A DNA stretch of 64,000 bases from Craterostigma plantagineum (Eukaryota; Streptophyta; Magnoliopsida; Lamiales; Linderniaceae): contig JAPQWV010000017.1 in assembly GCA_027422505.1 (NCBI GenBank), forward strand, positions 12,897,501 to 12,961,500, written 5' to 3'. Numbering within the stretch: the stretch's first letter is position 1; the number at the start of each line of letters is the position of its first letter. A model generated the notes under the pieces. It was not told where the DNA came from and did not search any database. It worked only from the letters and a program-made list of their open reading frames with translations. Position numbers and translations under genes: made by a program. Shown here one piece after another: positions 55,838-64,000 of the stretch.

Positions 55838-57989
55838 TTTTTTGGACTACGGTCACTAGTATAAAAGAGAAAAGGGGTACAAATGTTCAGCAGCAGTGAA
55901 CTGCACAAACTGGTAACAGACTACCAGTGAACAAAACGACGCAAACATGCGTAACCAAAGAGCCGCAAAGCTCAAGTCAAACAAGCACGAACACACAGTC
56001 AAACAAAGTCAAAGTAGGAACTACATGCAATGCCAAGTATTACGCCATACATGGCGTAGAGCGCAGAGCTGGAGCTGATGCTTCCCAGACAGAGTAGAGA
56101 GTCGTACACAGAAGAGGTTCTCGATATCAACAACAATATGACCAGGTGGGCGTCGCCGGCCCTCATGCCATCTCTTATTACGTTCCGTCCCAATATGGTA
56201 GACAAGTGAATGCAAGCACGTGACGAGGACCCATCCATGCAAGGTGCTTTCCCCTCCATCTTTGCGCAGCGCAGTTGATCCCTCTCGAACCAATCCGTCA
56301 GTGGCCAGCCAAAACGTAATTTCACTCGCATAAGCCGTAGGCAATGTCTGGAATAGGGGCTTTCAAAGAAGATGTGGCGAGTCGCCTCCGCAACTTGGGC
56401 ATCGCACAAAAGGCACACAGATGTTCCTGCCGGCACAGCAACCCAGGGTTTGTCCCTTGTCGCCAATCTGTCCCTAATCGCCATCCACAGCACGAATTCG
56501 TGACGGGGGACCGAGAGCGGGCCTCCAAATAAAGTGGACCATGGGACTCGAGGAAGTTTTAGTCGTAAGCTTTCCCTCGCAGAGTGGGTAGAGAGCACGC
56601 CATTAGTCAAAGCAATCCATCGTATCACATCCATCTCACCCGGTTGCATATGGGGAAGAAGGATGGCGATTTCCATGTACTCCACCGTCGTCTGTCCCGG
56701 CCAATGCCACCCCAAGTCATCGATGACTGCACTCAGCCTCGAGTCAAAGGGAGGTCCTTGACCATGGGCCCGCTCGATGGATCGTAGTCCTAAGCCCCCT
56801 CCTCTCGTGAGATGCATACATCAGCCCACGCAACCTTCGCGCTAGAACCCCGCCACAGAACTTCCTGAGTTGCATCTCAATGCTAAGAATGATACCCTTG
56901 GGGAGAAGGAAGACGCCAGTCCAATAAGTGTGCAAACCCTGGAGAACTTATCTGATGAGCTGAACCCTCCCAGCGTACGATAGTGACTGGTTGGTCCATG
57001 AGCCAAGTGGTCGGTCTATAGAGCGAATGAGCGGAGCACAGTCAGCCAGAGTCAATCACGACGTGATCAATCGCACACCCAGGTAGCGCACGGACAGGGA
57101 GCCAATGGGGAAGCCCATTATGGCCTGAAGTGCCCCCTTGAGTCGATCAGCCCTCTTAGAGATAAACATCTCACTCTTATTGATATTCGCCCGTAGTCCA
57201 GATAGAGAACTAAAAAGTTCAAGGCTGGCCTGAAAGATGCTTACAGAGGCGACGTCCGCATGGGAGAATAGGAGGAGTTCATCTGCAAACCTTAACATGA
57301 ACAGCGACGTAGGCTCACATCTCCAATGATATCGAAAGCCGCTGCCCAACCGAACATGTTCCGCAATAATCACATGGAGAACTTCCATCACCAGCACAAA
57401 GAGATAAGGTGATATGGGGTCGCCTTGTCGAAGGCCACGCCTACCTTTGAAGAAACCCCTCCGGTTTACCATTAAGGTGATGGAAAAGTGCATCGTTGTA
57501 AAGCATGCGCGGATCCAACCCACAAACTTAGGGTGGAAGTTGAAAGCCTTAAGCGTAGCAAGGATGAAGTCCCATTCAAATTTGTCGTAAGCCTTTGCGA
57601 GGTCAACTTTGAAAGCCACCCGTTCAGGCAGTCCGACGCTAGTGTACCCATGGCAAATCTCCTGAGCTAAGAGGATATTGTCTGAGATTCATCGACCAGG
57701 AATAAAAGTCGTCTGAGTTATGTGGACAAGGTTTCCCAGGTAGCCCCGAAGCCTATTCGCAATGATCTTCGATTTTATCATATATAGGACGTTGCAACAA
57801 GAAATCAGTCTGAAGTCCTTTGCCATGCGCGGGTTATCTCCCTTGGGTATGAGGGTGATTTGGGTCGAGTTCAGCTCCCCCAGAAGGTATCCCGTCCTAA
57901 ATCATTCCTTGATGGCATACGATATATCCGTGCCTATAACGCTCCAGGCGCTCTTGTAGAAGGCTGATGAGTAGCCATCCGGGCCAGAC
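55838..57989 (-). mobile_element. LINE-D: 5'-truncated LINE with mutated catalytic motif
   Basis: Poly(A) as T run at 55838-55843; 3' UTR 55844-56030. Minus-strand coding runs from SGPDGYSS at the 5' edge (57989), through broken pieces to VDLAKAYDKFEWDF, RRGLRQGDPISPYLF, and LRFADELLLFSHAD at 57279-57284, where FADD has become FADE. Later come GVFLLPKGI, SRLSAVIDDLGWHWPGQTTV, AIRDRLATRDKPWVA and VCLLCDAQVAEATRHIFFES (one zinc-site Cys changed to Ser). About 85 residues are missing between the GLRSIE and FDSRLSAVI motifs. Inserted at the end of Gypsy-5 pol. Confidence 0.9.
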
Positions 57990-58520
57990 GTTGGTCTGAA
58001 CGCAATAGAAGATGGCATGAAGGGATACGCAGACACCGAGAGAACTGAAGAATGTGGAAACGCTCCTTAACGTTCGCGTTTCTACTCTCCTCATAAATAT
58101 AACTTGCAAACTACAGCTATGAGGCAAACCTGGCATACAGCGTGAATGAACTAGGTAGAATATCTTTCCTTTCCTTCGCCTCCTATATCTCTCTCTTCTT
58201 CTCTTTCTATTTTCGGGTTTTCCTTCTTCCCTTCCTTGGTTTTCCTTTGCGTTGCAGGTTGGGTTGGGGCTGTTGACCCTCTCTGGCTGGTCGGGGCCGT
58301 GCTTGTTCATCGGTTTGGGATGGCCTTGATTGTGGTTCTCGCTCCTCGTGGCGGAAAGATTCAGGAGTTGCCCTCGGGCCTTTACCGACCAGTTTGCGGA
58401 TGCCTTCTGCGGCTCCCACCCTCTTTTCCGCGCGATGAACAACCCTGGCATTGCTTCATTTGCTGTGCTTTTGCGCTTTCCTGCACGTCGACCGTTTTGC
58501 CCTGCTTTTTTATAGTTAGG
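57990..58520 (+). mobile_element. LINE-E: LINE 3' end, head-to-head with LINE-D
   Basis: Opens in ORF2 at ERNRRWHEGIRRH and then VETLLNVRVSTL-type residues, collinear with the end of LINE-C ORF2. A pyrimidine-rich UTR follows with gttgcaggttgggttgggg, like the LINE-C UTR. No poly(A) is seen at its right end, near 58520, so the right boundary is approximate. Long minus-strand frames here are antisense noise. Confidence 0.78.
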
Positions 58521-58744
58521 GATTTATGAGTTAAAAGGTGGTCTTAGGATGATTGGATTCGTGAAAGTAGCATGACAGGTTAGAATTTGGCGAAACCCGT
58601 GGACTTCGCGAATAGGAGCCGAAGGGTACTTTCACGAATTGAGAGTGAAACAAGGGTTTCACGAACTAAGTTAGATTGGCGAATCACTTCACGAATTAAG
58701 GTATGAGATGATGGACTTCGCAAAATTTAAAACGGCTAAGGGAG

Positions 58745-61222
58745 TTCGCGAAACATTGAAGCTCCTGACACTAATAGCAGTCGACTTTGCGGAATTGAAA
58801 TAATAAGAATTTCACGAATCCTGTGTCGCGGGGGGTCCATAACAGTGACGAGTTATACCATTTAAAATAATATAATAAGAAATTGGGCTACAATATAATG
58901 GGCTATAACTAAATATTAGGCCCATATTATCTAAAATTAAGCTTTGGAGAAAAAAATCTCCTTAAATTGAGGGAGCTCACGTCAATACATGTCCCTCACC
59001 TATACTTCTGTTAGATATCTATTTAAAAAACATTTTTGAAGTTTCAAAAACCAATTATTAAGAAGCTACTCGAAACCTTTTCCGATTTCATAAACCCTTT
59101 ATTAAAGTAACCTTCGCAGTAACGACGAAGAAAGAAATTCAAGCAAGAACGAGGTGAAGAAGTTTGGGATAGGTATAATTTCTACCATGATTCTTCATTT
59201 TAGCTAAGTAATAGGGTATCTTAAGGGTTATAAATGCGAGAATATCATATTTAGGGTTTATGCAATTTTAATCCCGAGAGTGTAATTTTTGTTTACGAAT
59301 TTTAAGTCTAGGTTTCGAAAGTATGCTTGGGAGGTTAGCACACGGAAAATCTTACTTTGGCCATTGTTATTAAGGCTGATGTTTTGGGAGTTCTTAGAAA
59401 GAATTCATACGGCCTTCAATATGTTCTTGAGAAAAAGTGTATTATGATCTTAAAAGTCGGTAATTTGCGGGTGAAAAGATGTTGGATAGGTTAGAAGTCG
59501 TGAAGGGTAAAACTTCACGAAACTCTAGTGCGCGAACCCGTGGACAAAAATAAGTCGCGAACTCCACATACGTCGCGACGAACTGAAAAGTGAAGAAGGG
59601 TTTCGCGAATAGGGGCTTAATTTGGCGAACTCTAAGAGTCAAATGCAGAAGTTCGCGAAGTACATTTTGGGATGTTTCAAGGGGGGTAATTCGCGAACCC
59701 ATGCAATTCGCCGAACTAACTAGAGGATCTTAAGGGATTCGCGGAAGGGGTAGAAGGAGTTGCGAAACGTGAGCTTAGCGAATTATGAGAATGGCACTCT
59801 GCGAGTTAGGACAAGTTGGCCGATTTGAGAGAGAGAAGAGTTTGGCGAACTCGATAGTGATGTGATAATTCGCGAAGGAAGTTCGCGAAACTAAACGTTT
59901 CACGAAGGGTTCGCGAAATGCTGTTTCAGAATCATTAAGGACTTAGACTCGCGAACTAGACGATGTGGCGAATTTAATTAGGGTTTAAGGGGTTCGCGAA
60001 ACATGAAGCTCATGCACTAATAGCAGTCGACTTTGCGAATTGAAATAATAAGAATTTCACGAATCCTGTGTCGCGGGTCCATAACAGGTGACGATTATAC
60101 CATTTAAAATAATAAGATAAGAAATTGGGCTACAATTATAATGGGCTATAACTAAATATTAGGCCCATATTATCTAAAATTAGCTTTGGAGACAAAATCT
60201 CCTTAAATTGAGGGAGCTCACGTCAATACATGTCCCCTCACCTATACTTCTGTTAGATATCTATTTAAAAAACATTTTTGAAGTTTCAAAAACCCAATTA
60301 TTAAGAAGCTACCGAAACCTTTTCCATTTCATAAACCCCTTTATTAAAGTAACTTCGAAGTAAAGAAGAAGAAAGAAAATTCAAGCAAGAACGAGGTGAA
60401 GAAGTTTGGGATAGGTATAATTTCTTACCATGATTCTTCATTTTAGCTAAGTAATACTTAAGGGTTATAAATGCGAGAATATCATATGTTAGGGTTATGC
60501 AATTTTAATCCCGAGAGTGTAATTTTTGTTACGATTTTAAGTTCTAGGTTTCGAAAGTATGCTTGGGAGGTTAGCACACGGAAAAATCTACTTTGGCCAT
60601 GTTATTAAGCTCGATTTTTTTGGGTTTTGAGAATTCATACGGCCTTCAATATGTTCTTGAGAAAAGGTGTATTCTGATCTTAAAAGTCGGTAATTTGCGG
60701 CTGAAAAGATGTTTGGATAGGTTAGAAGTCGTGAAGGGTAAACTTCACGAACTCTAGTGCGCGAACCGTGACAAAATAAGGTTCGCGAACTCCACAAACG
60801 TCGCGAACTGAAAGTGAAAGAAGGGTTTCGCGAATAGGGGCTTAATTTGGCGAACTCTAAGAGTTCAAATGCAGAAGTTCGCGAAGTACATTTGGGATGT
60901 TTCACGGGTTGGGTAATTCGCGAACTCCATGCAATTCGCGAACTAACTAGAGGATCTTAAGGGATTCGCGAAAGTGGTAGGAAGGAGTTCGCGAAACGTG
61001 AGCTTACCGAATTATGAGAATGGCACTCTGCGAGTTAGGACAAGTTGGCGAATTGAGAGAGAGAAGAGTTTGGCGAACTCGATAGGTGATGTGAAATTCG
61101 CGAAAGGAAGTTCGCGAAACCCTAAACGTTTCACGAATGGGTTCGCGAAATGCTGTTTCACGAATCATTAAGGCTTAGACTTCGCGAACTAGACGATGTG
61201 GCGAATTTAATTAGGGTTTTGA
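58745..61222 (+). repeat. 1.24 kb tandem duplication, two diverged copies
   Basis: Copy one spans about 58745-59993 and copy two about 59994-61222. Matching landmarks: agcagtcgactttgcg (58776 / 60022), gtttcaaaaacc (59041 / 60283), gatcttaaaagtcggtaatt (59446 / 60676), ggcgaatttaattaggg (59967 / 61200). The offset drifts from about 1246 to 1230 to 1233, so the copies differ by many small indels, often in homopolymers. Confidence 0.93.
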
Positions 61223-61976
61223 AGGGGTTCGCGAAATAGGGTAATTCGCAAATTAATATCATACGATGAACTTCATGAACTAGCATTTCAAGGATTATTA
61301 GGGCAGCCATTCGGGAACTATGAGAAGCTAGGAATTTTGCGAATTGTAGTAAAATTGGCGAATCACTTCATGAGTTATAGGTTCACGAACCCTAGAGGTT
61401 CGCGAACTCATTAGTGACATACAAGCATGAAATGTTTCGCGAAGCCGGCGAGAATCACGAGCCATACAATAATTGTGCGAACTTGGTGAAATATGATATA
61501 ACCCGTGAAATTCATGTAATATAAGAATTAAATAGGTTAACGAATTAAAATATTTACCTATTTAAATATCATTTTATATTTAATATATTCCAGCACTTAA
61601 GAACTCGATAACGTAGATAGTATACTGATATTGTAATTTTGTGCCTAAGGTCGAGACTTAGGAAATTGACAGGATCACTAGCTAACAATCTACGGACGAT
61701 AAGTAAGTGCGAATTCTCAACTACTACACATAAAATTATGTGCGCATAATTTACGTGGCTATGTGCTTCAATGAAATTATGTGAATTATTTCATGACATG
61801 AATTACGCGTTACATGACATGGCATGACAAATCATTTGGCATTTCATACATGCATTTTCATGGGCATACTCGAGTCTCACGAGTGTTTGAAGACATGACA
61901 CGTAGTACGAATAATCGTCGGGGTGCGATAAGTAGTTGTCAGCATTAGTATGTCATAATTTTCAATAAAAGCATGT

Positions 61977-62190
61977 GCAAGACAAGACATGCCATAGGGC
62001 TTTCCTAATGCTACGAGGTGACCTTTATGTCACCGGTGTTCAAGACAAGACATGTGCAAGACAAGACATGTAATCTGGCTAACGCCCTCGTAGCAAAGGA
62101 TAAGCCGAGGGCCCCATATGACAAGACATGTGCAAGACAAGATATGTATTGTGGGCCCCTCCAAGACGAGACAAGACAGGACACGATTTC
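61977..62190 (+). repeat. Cluster of caagacaagacatg repeats
   Basis: At least five copies of caagacaagaca or close variants (61977, 62041, 62056, 62121, 62133, with degenerate forms to 62180) at irregular spacing in the LTR-like region. No coding. Confidence 0.85.
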
Positions 62191-62635
62191 TGTGAGAATG
62201 AGTAAGCATTGGCGCGGATGCCTCTGCAAGTCATGATACGAGCACATCATGCATGATTCCTACATATTGAGCTTTATAAGTTCATCCCATGTTTTATGTG
62301 TTGTAGGTTCTTGCGAACACGGTACGTGATCGCCTAGCCGGCAAGGCATTCTTTTGAAGCTTCCGGGCGACTTTTGGGGGTGGTGTGTACGTGGATGACG
62401 ACCTGTGAGGCCGGGCGCATATGAAACTCTTTTGCTGCAAATGTATACACGTCCCATGTAATTAGGACATAAATGTAGTTAGAAAGTTAATGTAATTCTT
62501 TTGACGTGTGCTGAAATGAACTCCTTTATGAAAAAGGAAAAATTTCATACGCACTTTCGTATCTCTTGAACTTTATCGCATCGTTAGGCACTTAGAATAA
62601 CGCTAGAAATGATGGCGATAGCTAGGGTCGCTACA

Positions 62636-62740
62636 AAGGATGTCTCTCCTCCCTCCTGGACTTTTCATACATAAAAGAGGCAAATAGCGTCTCTCTCGTC
62701 TCTCCATCGACATCCAACGACAATGGACAGCCTGAGGGAA
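62636..62740. other. Short non-coding gap between LTR-like sequences
   Basis: Begins aaggatgtctctcctccctc and ends cctgagggaa. Nothing recognisable beyond a pyrimidine-rich stretch. Confidence 0.4.
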
Positions 62741-63895
62741 TGTAATACCCGTAAATTTAATACGCTATTACGAATGTAATTAGCAGAGTGGTAATATAGA
62801 TCAGAAATTTATTTGTTTATTCAAATGAAGAATTCCAAATTTTGGAGTGAAAATATAAAGTATATAAATTTCGAAAATATATAAGAACATGATTTAATGC
62901 TTAATATGGAATTTTGGAAAGACCATTTAAAATATAAGAAAACTATGAAGAATATCAATTTAATAAGAATATTCAAAGAATGAATTCACATTCGGGTACA
63001 TCATATATACGTATAGAGATAATGGCACATAATAATATACTAGCATGCCGTGGCCGCACGTTTGCGGCTACGAGAAAACTTCAACCCAGGGAAAAAAATC
63101 ACAAACAGTGGAAATTCTACAAAACAAAAGGTATAACATTAACGACGTTAATTGAGCTGAGGACAAGTCGAAATTTTAGTTACTGTGTTGAAGCTTCATC
63201 AGCATGGACCCAAGGAGATCTCGTAGACATTCGCGTAACGGTGATTTCTCATGTTTCAAAAAAAAAAACATTGATAAACGGTGGTTGCAGTTGCAACGAG
63301 ACCTTCTCTATATCAAATTAACCACTAAATCGTATCTTCTGATGCTAAGATAACATGTTGTATGACACTGAGTGCCTTCATTCACTTAATTCAGCGAACA
63401 CGTGGTATGCGACTCGATTATCCCTACATTCACCCAATTCGTCACTGTGCCACTCAGAGTATTCCCTTCATTCACCCAATTCATCAAACACATTGTGTGC
63501 AACGCGTGTATTCCCGCAAATGCTTCGAAAGTTAAGGGCATTCTTGCATTGGAAAACAATTCCCGTCGACGCTTCAAGATCAAGACACAAATCCAACCAC
63601 CTCAGTCGCTCTTGTCTATTCTTATCGGTATCGTAAGCCCTTCTAGTACAACCGCTCCATCGGCAAACTAATGCCCCCAACTTTCAATTTTTTCACTCAA
63701 TATAAGATAAAATAAGGTGAGGTTAGGTGAACAATATCAGTAAAACACGATCAAGAAGAAAGCATCAACGGATGTCTTAAACTCAACAAGCTGAATATTC
63801 GCAAGTATATTATCAACGTTGTTTAAAAAGATTTACACTATAAATTCGGGAATTTCGTGAATTGAGACAGAGAGATTGTATAAACTACAACTACC
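62741..63895 (+). repeat. Possible start of another gypsy LTR, then unassigned DNA
   Basis: TGTAATACCCGTAAATTTAA at 62741 matches the LTR start of the family. The next 250 bp is AT-rich like LTR sequence, but no end is found. 63370-63490 has three ttcattcaccYaattc-like repeats about 45 bp apart. I see no gene; the small ORFs here are not supported. Confidence 0.4.
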
Positions 63896-64000
63896 ACCGA
63901 GGCGTCCGCCTCCTCTCACACATTACCGTTCGAGCCCATTCAGATAACCACCACGCCTTTGCCACCCAAAGTGCTCTTCCCTCAGCTATCTTCATCTCTT
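63896..64000 (+). other. Open frame running off the window edge, possible exon start
   Basis: A frame opening after a TAA reads TEASASSHTLPFEPIQITTT and on to the edge without stop, about 35 codons, with base composition (GC-richer, CC-rich) unlike the transposon DNA to its left. No start codon or splice site can be assigned. It could be the edge of a host gene or chance. Confidence 0.2.

Larger units (their letters stand above)
58521..62635 (+). repeat. Gypsy-5 LTR-like region with ttcgcgaac words, start missing
   Basis: No coding. Ends ggtcgctaca at 62635, like the other LTRs of this family (ggtcgccaca, gacgttaca), with the gatcgcc...gcgactttt-type block near 62330-62420. The LTR start (TGTAATACCCG) is not seen and was probably lost at the LINE-D/E insertion. 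58590-61500 is densely filled with ttcgcgaa, ggcgaa and cacgaa words and contains a 1.24 kb tandem duplication. Confidence 0.72.

Noticed and set aside
57897..58451. 184-codon minus-strand ORF
   Set aside because: It is antisense to the LINE-E 3' end and crosses the LINE-D/LINE-E junction.
55838..58520. Twin-primed 5' inversion of one LINE
   Set aside because: Both pieces contain the ORF2 C-terminus and 3' UTR, which a single inverted insertion cannot duplicate.

Overview
This window is plant nuclear DNA, most likely from a flowering plant. It is almost entirely a nested pile of retrotransposons. I find no convincing host gene, rRNA, tRNA or CRISPR array. The plant call rests on: Ty1/copia and Ty3/gypsy elements primed by initiator Met-tRNA or Asp-tRNA; a Tekay/Del-like chromovirus with 2.5 kb LTRs starting TGTAATACCCG; L1-like LINEs with a plant-type C-terminal zinc-binding region; and small hAT elements with 8-bp target duplications. 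Labels such as Copia-1, Gypsy-1 and LINE-A are mine.

Layout. 1-7238 is a minus-strand copia element (Copia-1) whose 3' end lies outside the window. It sits in the gag of an older minus-strand copia (Copia-2, from 7239), which also carries a 5'-truncated LINE (LINE-A, ~7905-8405). 9661-10537 and 20352-22670 are the two halves of the 3' part of a plus-strand copia (Copia-3). They were split by a complete chromovirus, Gypsy-1 (10543-20346), with TTTAG target duplications, LTRs of 2537 and 2531 bp, and gag-pol broken in three places. 22671-23204 and 30124-31432 are pol pieces of Gypsy-2, interrupted by a minus-strand copia (Copia-4, 23205-30123). Copia-4 has an extra coding region between RT/RNase H and its 3' LTR, where an envelope gene would sit. 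31433-38049 is LTR-like non-coding DNA with two hAT elements that have perfect 8-bp target duplications (34306-34594 and 36475-37374). 38050-38670 is a decayed gypsy RT (Gypsy-3) interrupted by Copia-5 (minus; 38671-40616 and 43362-43424), which itself holds a solo LTR (40617-43361).

43425-62635 is Gypsy-5, the most deeply nested part. Its RT is split right after the catalytic DD by LINE-B (minus, 43537-53603) with an 11-bp target duplication. LINE-B is itself split by LINE-C (plus, 45247-49638) and by an Asp-tRNA-primed gypsy fragment, Gypsy-6 (51103-53090). Two head-to-head LINE pieces (55838-~58520) separate Gypsy-5 pol from an LTR-like stretch with a 1.24 kb tandem duplication. Another LTR-like start lies at 62741.

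Almost every coding part is broken, so most are given as pseudogenes. The history can be read from the junctions: gypsy pol genes were hit first by copias and LINEs, which were then hit by younger elements, Gypsy-1 being among the youngest. The most interesting signals are the env-position ORF of Copia-4 with its long conserved spacer, the four-fold palindrome array in the Gypsy-6 LTR, LINE coding regions that can be followed across nested insertions, stop codons at the same codon of two LINE copies, and the way each element's non-coding DNA is saturated with its own short CpG-containing word. All comparisons were made by eye.
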